This document shows positions 1-10,676 of a DNA stretch of 64,000 nucleotides, in pieces. Under the pieces are notes generated by a model. The model saw only the letters and a list, made by a program, of their open reading frames with translations. It did not search any database and was not told the DNA's origin. The stretch is from Panaeolus papilionaceus (Eukaryota > Basidiomycota > Agaricomycetes > Agaricales). Location: NCBI GenBank assembly GCA_015501605.1, contig JADNRZ010000010.1:1302001-1366000 (forward strand). The letters run 5' to 3'. The position numbers were made by a program, and so were the translations under genes. The first letter of the stretch is position 1. Every line of letters begins with the position of its first letter.

Positions 1-1891
1 AGCTCGGGCTTCCAAGATTCTGGGCAGAACTATCCCCAATGATCAGTAACTAATTCTTTTTTCATGAACTGATACAAACATACCTCATTCGGTATGGGCT
101 CAAGGAATACAAGTTTGTCCGCAGGCGAAACTTTCCGTATCCTTTCAGACCAGGTTGACGTCAAAGGGAAGTAGTATTCCGTGTACCAGTCAACCTAAGT
201 TGCAATTGTTAAATGATAGACTCTGATGTGAAGAACAACCGACAAACCTTTTTGCCAGCGTCGGGATGGACAGAGAAATAGTTTTCGCGCAAGGCTACAG
301 CTTTGTTGGCCTTGTTGCTCCAACGCCAGACGTCGTGATATTCCCAAAGGCACCGCCCTTCAGTCGGGCCATCTGGGTGCCATGCTTTGACCTTGGAAGT
401 GTTGAGTAGAGTTGTAGATGTATGTCTGGTGGGCATAGGGAAAGAGCGTGTCCATGTAGAAACAAGGGTAGGGTGACCAGCACCTAGTTGGAAAGATTGG
501 AATGCGGAAGCTGAAAAGGTACGATGAGGAGGTGGACTTGGTATGAAGGCTTGTCGCTAACTTACGAACGTGTGATAGATGCAGATCGGTATTATAATCA
601 AACGAGTGCAACGACGGGATGCTAATATATCCTCTATGAGGCTCATTCATCATCTGCAACAAAATAAGGACAAAGGTAATGGAGTCCGGCGCCTTGACTT
701 ACCTGGAATCCAATTACGCCTTCTAAATCACCGACGGCCGCCGCTACTTGGTCCCACATATCAAGGAAGCATGTCTGCAAAAATTGCTGAATGGATACCT
801 CCTCTCCATGCTGGTTCTTTACTCGAAGCTTCGGAGCAAAAGTATCACCAGCCCAAAAGCATGTTCTACGGTCCCAGATAATCGTCAGTAAGCGGCAACC
901 ACCAGCAAGTGCGAAAACGTACGCCATTGTGGCAGCAGCCAGTTTCTGGTATCCACAAGGCCACAGGCCTCTCTCGGCCTCAACATGACCACCACCCTTT
1001 TGGCCCAGAAGCCACGCTGCTCCAGAATCTTCGATGGCGTGAAGATCAAATCCAACGGTTTCCAACGTCCAAGCTGGAGCACCAGATCCACCAGAGTATC
1101 TTGACCACACATCTTGATGCATAGATACAAATGCCGTTAGTCCATACTTTGGGAGCAGAGACAAAAGTTTCCGGATATATTCAAGGTATTCCTTGTCATA
1201 TAGCCCCCTAAAAAGCATACGTTAGTTACACAAATATACTGCAAAGCCATGCACACATACGGTCCTGCGTGTTCCACAGCCTCCCAAGTAACCAAGAAAC
1301 GAACTGAAGATGAAGGTCAGAGATTGATGGATTTTGAGAAAGAGATCTATTCTGACTGAAAGTCAATCCCCATCTTCGGAGTCTTGAAAAGTGTTCATGA
1401 GCCTCATCCAATGGAAAGGGGCGGCCAACAAATGTCACGGTTCGATGATCCCCTGGAAAATCTTCGTGATCATGGTTTACCGGGCTTCAGACAATTTTAG
1501 CCACGCGACCTTCTTCAAGTGAATGTGCACCGAACGTACGTTTTACAACAGCCGGATAAGTTGACCCCTCTCAAACTACAAACACGACCATGGCTATCGA
1601 CGAAGTGGCGGCCTTCAATTCTTAGCCCACCTGTAGCTTGTTGCGACCAGTCGTGAGCATAAGAACGTGCGGTACCAGGTTTGTATGACGAGGCATTAGA
1701 GGGATGCGAGACCTGTTAAAGATGTGATGTATGTAAAGCTTCATGTAGCTAGCATGTGGAGCTTGTGAATGACTTACGACTTTTGGTGAAGCGATCTTTT
1801 GTGGGGATGCTGGTAGCTGTTGTTTGGATTTCTCGTTTTCGTTGTCAACCAGGACAAACGAAGCGTCAAGACTGGAAGTGCTCGACGACAT
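1..1891 (-). CDS. GH5 glycosidase, glucosylceramidase/steryl-beta-glucosidase (EGCrP-like), 3' end missing
   Basis: Multi-exon gene read right to left; its C-terminus lies beyond the left edge. The start at 1891 opens with a short Ser-rich stretch (MSSSTSSLDASFVLVD). Splicing near 1785-1730 and again around 1550-1475 gives the GH5 N-terminal strand (LRIEGRHFVDSHGRVCSLRGVN, positions about 1645-1560), then TVTFVGRPFPLDEAHEHFSRL at 1440-1380. Later exons carry YGLTAFVSMHQDVWSRYSGG and GAPAWTL (1170-1080), then the acid/base motif MMNEPHRGYI near 655-625. All are typical of the fungal membrane-lipid glucosidases that remove glucose from glucosylceramide or sterol glucosides, probably intracellular since no signal peptide is visible. 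The last visible exon ends in a PIPNE motif; the nucleophile Glu lies outside the window. Family assignment is firm; the choice between ceramide and sterol substrate is inference. Confidence 0.88.
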
Positions 1892-2152
1892 GATTTATTC
1901 TATTCTACGTGGTGAGATGTTGCTCGTCAATGTTGCAAGCCAACCTCGATGTCACTGCCTATACCCTATACCAGACCTGATGGCTGGGTTGATGCCATCA
2001 AATGGTGGACATCGATCGTTTACAAGCCTCTTTGAAGCATCCGGATTCGCAATGTTATCCTTCATCCAAGAAACCTAGTGTCGAGGTACTTTTAACAATA
2101 TATAGCAACGCTAATTCTACACGTTTACGTATCATTATTATTTTTCGATTTC

Positions 2153-2341
2153 AAGAGGTTTCCGGCTGACCACCAGAGCGCGAGCCCCACACTCCTAGTG
2201 CGTAAATGCATTTCCCCCGTGGGTTCTGCCCACTCTCACACCTTGGGTGAAACTCCCAAATCACACGCTGGCCAAAGGAGACGATCTTATTGACTGCCTG
2301 AACGCCCTACAGCTCCACAAAAAAAAGAGGTTTCCGGCTGA
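2153..2341 (+). mobile_element. Putative SINE-like retroposed element with target-site duplication and poly(A)
   Basis: A perfect 17-bp direct repeat (AAGAGGTTTCCGGCTGA) lies at 2153-2169 and again at 2325-2341. Between them is about 155 bp that ends in a run of A residues directly joined to the second repeat (eight As in all, two belonging to the repeat). This is the layout left by LINE-driven retroposition: A-starting target duplication, body, poly(A), duplication. The body can fold locally: GTGGG/CCCAC flanking TTCTG near 2220, CACC/GGTG near 2242, and TTGGG/CCCAA near 2245-2261, which suggests derivation from a structured RNA. I see no convincing pol III A box. The parent RNA is not identified. 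Confidence 0.5.
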
Positions 2342-3101
2342 TGGTCGCTCTCGGCAAAAGCCGCGATGCAACGCGTCTCAATCACGGTCATGTGATGCAC
2401 TTGTTTAGGGCAGGCTTAGGTGACGGTGTTGCAGGCACTGTGACACTGACAGTGAGGTATCTTAATCTGAACCAACATAATTTTATTCTATTACGCCAAT
2501 ACTATGCTTGGACTGAAAACCTCAAACTCAACATCGTCCCGGGGAGCTCATTTACCGGAATGTGTGGTAGATAATCCCTTTCTTGTGTCCAGACAATATT
2601 TTTAGGTTGCCATTCCTCCACGACCATCTGAAGCGCTGTCTACGATATAAATAACCCAACCTATACATTATCCTGGGACTGTGCAAACACCTCAACCGAA
2701 ACTTCCTATAGCCCCTTTTGCAATAGGAACTCGGGCAATCGCGAGATTACAAAGTACCAGCCAGCGATGTATTCGTCGGGTTACTGCTTATGAATGGCGC
2801 AACTTGCCTCATCTCGATGCTATACAATGTGCACCACTGCAATGGCAGACATGAAGACCGTGAAGCGATTCTTTCTCATGGATCCATGCGCGTATTGTGT
2901 ATCTGTGTACAGTAGCGGTGTATGTTTAAACGCCTGGGAGCTCTCATGGCTTCGCAGTCTAATTTGGACGTCGCTCAACCCCTGGGATAGGAACACTGAG
3001 CCACGGATCTTTGCCACTTCTCAACAAGTCTCCGTCTCATGATCCCATTACGCATACAATGTTTCATCGAGGTCATCATGGGGCAAGCTATTCAGACTAC
3101 T

Positions 3102-3108
3102 TATAAAT
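3102..3108 (+). promoter_or_regulatory. TATA box of the carboxylesterase gene
   Basis: TATAAAT stands 47-53 bases before the start codon at 3155, a spacing that fits a TATA box with a short 5' leader. Seen in sequence; the transcription start is not known. Confidence 0.45.
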
Positions 3109-3154
3109 GGCTTGCAGATTCCCTTCATTCCTCTGATCCTCACTTCTGGCCCAA

Positions 3155-5369
3155 ATGCTCTCCAGGGCACTCCGTCTTCTAACTCTAGCTACTGCTGCTT
3201 TTGCTGCGGCCCCCCAGGTCAAAATCGGTGGAACCACCTTCACCGGTAGGGATGTAACCTTATTCAAACAAGACTTCTTTGGAGGTGTGTTCTAGATCCC
3301 TCTCCAGCATCATGTTTAGAACATTTAGAACTGACATGCTCATAGGCATTCCATTCGCTGAGCCTCCCCTCGGAAACTTGCGTTTGAAGCCCCCGGTTCT
3401 CAAAACTCGCTTAAACCAAAAGACTTTCGATGCAAGCAATTTCGGAAAAGGTTGTCTTCAAGTTGTTAGTCCCCCATACCAAAGTCCAGTTTTTTTCTGT
3501 CTTACTCAAGCGAATCTGTAGGGGGGTACTCCAACCACATTCTCAGAAGACTGCCTCACAATTAACGTATTCCGACCTACTGGAATATCGAAAGATGCTC
3601 AGCTCCCTGTGGTAAGTCATTGCCATTGTTGGTAAATTTGGGTCCTTATATTTATATCCTTGTGACAGCTCTTTTGGACGTAAGTAGAAAGCATATCTAT
3701 CTGATAGGCCCTCAGCTGATTTTGGACCTGCCAGTTATGGCGGTGGGTTCCAAGATGGAGAAGCAAGCATCTTTAACGGCAGTGCTATTGTCGCTCAAAG
3801 TGTCGCACGAGTATGTCATCCTATCTAATCTTCCTATGGAGTTTCTCTAAGTGATATTTTTACATAGGGAACCCCTTTGATCTACGTCAACTTTAACTAC
3901 CGCCTGGGCCCACTCGGTTTCCCTCAAGGCCAAGAAGGTGCGAAGACTAGCCTACCTCTTTCAACAGTTTTTTAACGCTTCCACGTTTAGCTGATAACAA
4001 GAAAGCCCTCAACCTGGCTCTCAAAGATCAACTTGCTGCTCTAGAATGGGTACAAGCTAACATCGAATTCTTTGGCGGCGACAAAAAGAAGGTTACTGCT
4101 TTCGGAGAGAGTGCTGGTGCTATCATGACCGCGGTTCTATTCTTGAACTCCCCAATTGAAAAATTGGCTCGTGCAGCAGTATGTCATTCTTCTACGATGA
4201 CCTCTTTTTTACTTCTGACCATTTGCTTTTCAGATCTTCGAATCTGGCTCTGCAGCAACTGCCCTGGAATTCCCCGCTGCGCGTAGGGAGGTTGACTGGC
4301 AAAACTTTGTTTCCGGTGTCCCATCCTGTGCATCGCTTGCTACTTCCGGTAACACATTCGATTGCCTTCAACATGCCAACTCTACCGAGATTCTCTCTGG
4401 TGTCGTGAATGCAATTAATAGTGCCAACGAGCTCTTTGGATTTGACCCCACTATTGACGGACCAGGAGGGTTGTTCCCTGAAATAGCTTCGCAAATCCTG
4501 AAGAAGAATAAATTTGCGAAGCTCCCTTTCATTGCGGGCACGAATCTCGATGAAGGCACCATCTTCACCTCCCAAACCAGTTTGACTCAAGACGACATCA
4601 AGGCCAACATCATCGCGAGCTATTCTCCCCCTCTCGTCGATCCAGCTGTCCTGCAGGCGACTGCTGACCGCCTTCTTGAGCTCTACCCCGACGACCCCGC
4701 TGATGGTTCGCCCTTCGACACGGGTGTTTCCACCTTTGGTCTTCCTTCAGGTTTCAAGCGCGAAGCAGCACTTCGTATGTACCTGAGCTTATAAAACATG
4801 TTGATATAGCCTCTAACTATCCGTACAGAGGGTGATCTCAGCTTCCAGTCGCAAAGGAGGAGTTGGATTCAAACTGCAAGCCGTGCAGGTGTCAAGACCT
4901 TTGGTTACCTCTTCACCCAGCCTCAGCCCGATCTTCCTCCCGCAGTCGGAGGTAAGAGATTACTGTTAAAAAAACACGCGATCTGATACTGAAACATCTT
5001 GAAGTTGCTCATGGATCTGAGGTTCTTTTCGTTTATGGAGCCCCCACTGACCGTTCGCCCTCTGCGGTCCAACTCAGTAGCATCATGATTGACTACTGGG
5101 TATCATTCGCGACCAGCTTGGACCCTAATGATGGCAAAGGAAACGCTCGTAAGTAGAATCTTCTTGTGCATCTAAAGCCGTTGGCTAAATGTGAATCATA
5201 CACAGGACCCGTCTGGCCTCAATATACCCCATCCAACGAGGTCTTGTTGCAACTCAATGGTGACAACACTACGGTCATCCCAGACGACTATCGCAAGGAA
5301 CAAATCGATTTCATCAACTCCGACCCCGCTGTGTTCCACCACCGTCGTGGTCTCAACATCCGTCGCTAG
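3155..5369 (+). CDS. Secreted type-B carboxylesterase/lipase
   Basis: Alpha/beta-hydrolase of the cholinesterase/fungal lipase family, which cleaves carboxylic esters outside the cell. The start at 3155 gives a signal peptide ([20 protein letters not shown]). Exons then encode [16 protein letters not shown] (3345-3390), the second family signature [12 protein letters not shown] (3545-3580), a YGGGF oxyanion region (about 3735), [10 protein letters not shown] (3890-3925), and the nucleophile elbow FGESAGA (about 4100-4120). The acid residue lies in [10 protein letters not shown] (4540-4566) and the catalytic His in [11 protein letters not shown] (about 5005-5040). The triad is therefore complete. 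Many 50-70 nt introns interrupt the gene. The last exon ends in [10 protein letters not shown] with TAG at 5367-5369. Substrate is not predictable from sequence. Confidence 0.9.
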
Positions 5370-5700
5370 GCTCTAGACAACAGTGCTCATCGATTTCTGT
5401 CTACCTCTCCCCTGAACATTTTACAAAGCAGATAGGAAGTGTGATGTTTGTCTAAAATATACCAAACCATTCATATGTTGTCTAAACTTTTCATGAGCCC
5501 GCTTGCCTGCTACGAATTGCTCTTGCAATGATGCAGAAACCCGCTGCCAGCGTCATGCAACACTAGGCAATGGGTGTCAACTCAGAGGCCCTTCTGATCG
5601 CTAAGATCACGGAAGAGACATGGAGACTTGTTAGTAGTGCCCCGGCCACGGGACTGGCTGTGGTCGAGTTAGCGAAACGCCAGGTCAAGGTTGCAGGAGA
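5370..5700. other. Intergenic, convergent 3' ends
   Basis: Lies between the esterase stop and the eroded 3' part of the MFS pseudogene. Nothing recognisable is seen. Confidence 0.5.
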
Positions 5701-5727
5701 CGACTAACGAAATAATCCAACGAGCCC

Positions 5728-7661
5728 TTAAAGGATGCACATTTGTGAATACATGCCCAGTGTCAAAGGTATGTGACTAACTGCGTAATCCATAGCAAAG
5801 AGCCATCGTTGCTCCAACACCATCGACCATTTGTGTGCTTCGTGGTCAAGGCATATCTGAAGTAAGCTAATGAAACAGCCTTCAAAGGATATTCGGTTAA
5901 AGAGTGACGCACCAAGCAGTATTGGCGACAATGAAAAGCACGCGCTGTAAAAGATACCATAGAATGTGGCAAAGCAAACGACCCCAGGTAAATCCTCCAC
6001 AGCAACGATGGCAAATAATGTGATCGCTGCGGATATGAAACAGAACACACCGGCGTTGAAGGTGCCTAACCAAACTGCTAAAAAGCCTGAAGCGACACTT
6101 CCAACCATGGATGTTGCATTTAGTATGGAGGTCCGTCATTAAAGAATATCGTTAGTAATTCGTAGTGTATTATGTTGAAAATGCATTCTTACAAAGTAAA
6201 GGCTTAACTCGCCGTTGAACCCACATCAGTGACAATAGTTGTATATCGCAGACAGGAAAAGGTGTGCAAAAGCCAAAGAACTGATATCCAAAGATTTGCA
6301 AAAATGCATTTCGTTGATGCGCTTGATGTGGAAAAAACCAAGCCTTACGCGAGAAAAAAAAAGCGATAGACGCTCTCCTTCTTTGGGTTTAAACCATATG
6401 AAGACCGGTATTTTCAAGGAGAAGGCATTTCGCGGGAGTCGTGTCCGCATAACCCATAAGCTAAGGATAAGAAGCAATATATTCATTCCAAAACCGACTC
6501 TCAATCCAATGGAGAAGCCGATTTTTGGGTTTTCGAGTAACTTGTTTAGGAGGATTGGGTGAACGACGGCGCCTATCACATTGGTCAGCAAGCGCTCTGA
6601 TCCGCACTGTGGCCCAGAATACAATCCAGTGCTGCACCAGTGGATAATACGTGACCAGCGAATGCACGTTTGTTGCTGAAATAGTGTCCCATAAGGCCGA
6701 CAGCTGATCCTAAAGGTTAACAGTAATGACCGAGGTATAGTTCGAAGCTTACCAGGGATGAATGATAGCCCTGCTGATAAACCCATGTCAACGCCGTTCG
6801 TTAAAAAAACCTAGTTCATTTATACTTTAAATACAATACCTTATTATGGATTAGGTGTTTTTGGCTAACTAGAGACATCAGCTAAGGAACACTTACTTTA
6901 GCTATGCACTCATAATTTCTCGATGATTATTCATGGGATATCCAGTTAGCCTTGAATTTCCAGTTGAAATTGTTGAACTTTGTCAATTTGACAGACACTG
7001 GGCTTTATGTTATCACTGGCACATCCCAATGCATACTATCAGGAGGCATATCAACTGAGAAGCTGACAAGTGACTCGCATCGAACACAGGGCCTGAGATG
7101 ACGCCAGCGGAGAATGTCAGCATGATTTATGCCTCCGACCCATCTGCAAAGAATATGAAAACACAGTCATCGCTCTGTACAGACTGAAGTAACCTAATCT
7201 GGCTTGGAGTATACGTCGGATGGAAACTTTGCAGGTAAGAGTCTTGAAACACGCCAAAACGAAGACAGGTATCCAATGCACACAAATTAAAACAAAAGCT
7301 TGCAAGGGTATCCATGTCAGGCTTCGTATGCTCTCGAGGCACCGACGCCATTGTTCGAAACGAAATAAGAAAGTATGAATAGCTCACCCTCCGAGAACTG
7401 CGAGCCATCCGCGGAGTCCACCTTCGGGAAACGCGACGTCGGTTGCGTCGTCCGAGTAGCGAGATACACACGCGTAGTCGGCAATGACCGTATCCGAGGA
7501 GGTTGAGAGTGTCGGAGAGGGGGAGAAATGCTCGGATACCTGCGTGTGCTTTCAGAGTCGGAGCCGCTCTTTTTGATGACTTCATTCGAACTTGAAGATG
7601 ACAACACAATTGACAAATCGGAAACACGAAAAGTGTTGTCCATCGACCTCGTTGTCCGCAT
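5728..7661 (-). pseudogene. Decayed MFS monocarboxylate-type transporter, paralogue of the next gene
   Basis: Fragments in several frames align in order with the intact transporter at 8618-10623. They include EGGLRGWLAVLGG (about 7425-7385), FGVFQDSYLQ and YTPSQI (7245-7190), MLTFSAGVISGPVFD (about 7125-7080), FLTNGVDMGLSAGLSFIP (6805-6750), GHYFSNKRAFAGHVLSTGAAL (6690-6625), VHPILLN...NPKIGF (6570-6515), and FNAGVFCFISAA with SPILLGAS (6060-5905). Lesions: a 2-nt loss near 7124 shifts frame where the paralogue reads GGVQIFLTF; the splice donor after STGAAL reads AT rather than GT near 6625; and the C-terminal half after about 5910 no longer matches. The start at 7661 (MRTTRSMDN) is inferred. 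An intact product looks impossible without unusual splicing. Confidence 0.8.
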
Positions 7662-8617
7662 TTTTTGTACTTCTGGATGTGAACTTGGTAACTTGTAGTA
7701 GATAAATTGGAACCAGATGAGGTGCTCTCTGCAATTTAGAAGGTATTTGAAGGATTCGTACCCCATTTTGTAGTACTTTTGGCGCACCCCAGAGATATAT
7801 AATCTACCTATTCAATATACAGCCACGGCTTCGTTGTCCAGCGCAATTTTCAATTAAGTCCAAACCCAGTCCCATTGTGTACCAAAACCAAGGCGCGCTG
7901 TTCAACAGTGCCGTGATAACCTTCTGAGGATGCTGCTAGAGCGGACGAAACGGTCGATTCAGATCCGGCGGTTCGTTGTATTCAAATCATGCTGATGTCG
8001 TGTCGCGCGTACCTTGACCCTTCTGAATGAATTGGCTCGCTAGCTCCAACTAACTCATGCGGAGACTAATCCAACAGTGCCTTACTTAAACAATGCCGAC
8101 GGTTAGATACACTCACACGGGCCCTGAATCCCGAGGTGCAGATTCGGTATAATTATACAAAGTCGTTGAAAGGACAGAAGATAGTCGGAAGAGTAAGACC
8201 AAGAGAAAATGAAGTCGAATGGACTCAAAGATACCCGTCGTAAGCAAGTCGAGTGTCCTAGAGGGCCTTTGTGGTTGACATAGCGTAGATCGGAAGACTC
8301 AGCTAAGCGATGGTTAGGCGCTTAGACAATCGGGGATAAATCGATAGGGGTTGGCGTCAACTAGTGCCGAGAAAATGGGATTGCCAAGCTTCAATGCATC
8401 GGAATTGTGAATATGAGTGCATGCGTATTGGTTGCTACTAAGAATACAATATAATAAGGTATCGAGAATGAAGTATAAGAGAATTTCGAAGATAGTTTGT
8501 GACCGAAAGAAATATGCCAAGTCATGAAAATGAAAATCAAGGCAGGTCGTATGATACATAATCTAAAGGAGTCATTTGCGCTCTTAAAAGGTCATTAATA
8601 AAAATAGGATAGTGTCT
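7662..8617. other. Intergenic between MFS pseudogene and intact MFS gene
   Basis: No gene is supported. It holds the former promoter of the pseudogene and the 3' flank of the intact transporter. Frames are short and frequently stopped. Confidence 0.5.
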
Positions 8618-10623
8618 TTACACGCGGTGTGTTCCTCGAGCCTTGGCAACGAAGCAGCGCGCTACGCCGTATAATGAGCCACAGAGGATCATCATAACCT
8701 AAACGATTAAGTGAGTATTTTTCATCTCATCGTTATTTGACTTTGACACTTACACCAGCGAAGACAATTGGGCTGGACCAGCGGTAGCTTGTGGTGAGCA
8801 ATGCACCAGAGATAGGGGTAGCTAGATTGGTTGAATAAGTTTCATGATCTATGAGTCTGAACACAAGCAGCGGACGTACCGAAGAGTCCGAGGATACCAC
8901 CAACACCGAAGTAGATGCCCATGCGCTGACCGATTTCTCCGGGGTGCTTAGCGAGCAGGGCAAGCATAGCAGGAGTCAAACCAATGGCTGCACCAGACAT
9001 AAAGCCGAAGAAGATGGAGAAGAGGGCGACTCCGGCGGCGTCTTTGACGGCCAACATGCAAAGGATGACGATACCAGTGGATGTTGTGCAGAAAACTCCC
9101 AAATTGAAGACACCAACTTTGGGTGCGAGGAGAGCAGGAAGAACTCGTCCGAACAATGAAGCAGCATTGAGGATTGACAACTATAGGAGGCTGGTCAGAT
9201 AAAGCCTTGATTCCAAGGATCGAGATCACTTACAGAGTAGAATGCAAAAGTTTCGTCAACACCGTGCAAAACGGCGTCAAGCTGGATGTAGAAAACGGCA
9301 AAGAAGAGTCCGAGGAAACAGGGAACAGCACTAGAAGAGAATAAATCCAATGCTCCAAGATTAAAGGCCGGACAAAATTTACCTGGCAACGAATGTAACG
9401 TAGGCTGGGTCCTTCTTGATGTGGAACCATCCTCTGATTTGAGCGGCAGTGACGCTGCTGGCCCTTGGCGGCAGACGGGTTTTCATCAAGCAGAGAGCAA
9501 CGAGCAAGAGGAAGGTGTTAAGAGCTGCACTGATGCGGACACCATTGTGGAAACCGATCTTAGGGTTGGTGAAGAAGTGGTTCAACATGATCGGGTGGAG
9601 AGTAGCACCTGCCAATAGGGTTAGTACGCTTCCAGAGATCCAAGATGGTAAACACCTACCCAAAGCGGAACCGGAAGAAATTATACCGACGGCAACCGGT
9701 CGCTTTCTCTGGAAGTAGTGAGCAGCAATACCGAGACCTATTGAGCAGTGAGCAGTGAGCAGTGAGGCCATTTGTAATACTCAAATACACTTACTGGGTA
9801 CGTAAGAGATTCCAGTGGCAAGACCGAGGGCAACACCGTTTGTCAAAAACACCTAGTCATATCATTAAGCCGCCGGCCAATCATAGTCTTATTGATTAGT
9901 CATACCTGATAGTACTCGTTCTTGTGCGATAAGGAGAGCATGAACACTAAGGGGGAGCTATGTCAGAAACCATTACCAAAACAATGCGAGGCGAGTACAT
10001 ACAAGCAATGGCATGAAGGAGTATGCTGATGCCCATCAACCAGTAGCTGAGAAAGAAATATGTGTTAGCCGAGACGTTTAGTCGACAGCGGGAAGCACCC
10101 ACAAGTAACCTTTGTCGAAAATTCTTCCGGTAAAGGCGCCGCAGGAGAACGTCAGGAAGATTTGTACTCCACCAATCCAGCTATAGGGATATATTAATTG
10201 AGTATTGACAACGACGAGGACTGGGACAAGCCACTTACCCGATGTCGCTGGGAGTGAAGCTGGACAGGTATTCACGAACATAGAAATCTTCGTATACACC
10301 GAAGGAGTTGATGTAACCGAATGAGGTATATTGGACGAGCCAACTGTGGATGAGTTGAGTGAGAAAGACGTGGGTTAGTGATTTTAATAAATGATAACTA
10401 ACGCGCCAAGGATAGTCAACCATGCTTGGAGACCACCTTCATCGAAGGTCATTGGGCTGCTGTTCATCATAGACGGCAGCACACCCTCTGTAGTCACTCC
10501 TTTCTCAGTGGGGGTTGTGACCTCTGCTGAACTGTTGCCTCCGGATCCCAAAGATGAGATAGACGCCTTCTCCTTGACATTGGAGTCCGCGACAGTAATA
10601 GAGTCAGACGGTGTATAGCTCAT
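8618..10623 (-). CDS. MFS transporter, monocarboxylate (MCT) type
   Basis: Plasma-membrane major facilitator of the fungal MCT-like group, which moves monocarboxylates or related small acids. The start at 10623 gives a hydrophilic Ser/Thr-rich N-terminus (MSYTPSDSITVADSNVKEK) of about 60 residues. Then comes the MCT motif DEGGLQAWLTILGA, FGYINSFGVYEDFYVREYLSS and DIGWIGGVQIFLTFSCGAFTGRIFD. Later exons give GIAAHYFQRKRPVAVGIISSGSALG, ATLHPIMLNHFFTNPKIGF, a cytosolic loop with MKTRLPPRA, and the C-terminal helices around VGVFNLGVFC and AIGLTPAMLALLAKHPGEIGQRMG. The last exon reads MMILCGSLYGVARCFVAKARGTHRV and stops at 8618-8620. About eight short introns. A TATA box lies upstream. Substrate is not predictable. 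Confidence 0.88.
9742..9767. repeat. 7-bp tandem repeat in an MFS intron
   Basis: Three consecutive copies of the 7-mer GAGCAGT (TGCTCAC-type on the coding strand) sit just before the 3' splice site of the intron preceding GLGIAAHYF. On the coding strand each copy offers a CTCAC sequence resembling a branch site. Confidence 0.7.
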
Positions 10624-10665
10624 GGTAGTTGAGAATGCGGGGGAAATAATGGTGGGGAAGTTGTG

Positions 10666-10676
10666 CTTTATAAAAG
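10666..10676 (-). promoter_or_regulatory. TATA box of the MFS transporter
   Basis: On the minus strand the sequence reads CTTTTATAAAG, centred about 48 bases upstream of the start codon at 10623. This matches the TATA placement seen at the esterase gene. Confidence 0.4.

Larger units (their letters stand above)
1892..3154. other. Intergenic region between divergent GH5 and esterase genes
   Basis: No gene is supported here. It contains the retroposon-like insertion at 2153-2341 and, near its right end, the TATA element of the esterase. The short open frames around 2341-3042 have no recognisable domain and no splicing partner. Confidence 0.6.

Noticed and set aside
3155..10623. Esterase plus two transporters as a secondary-metabolite or nutrient cluster
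   Set aside because: No core biosynthetic enzyme or shared regulator is present, and one transporter is dead.
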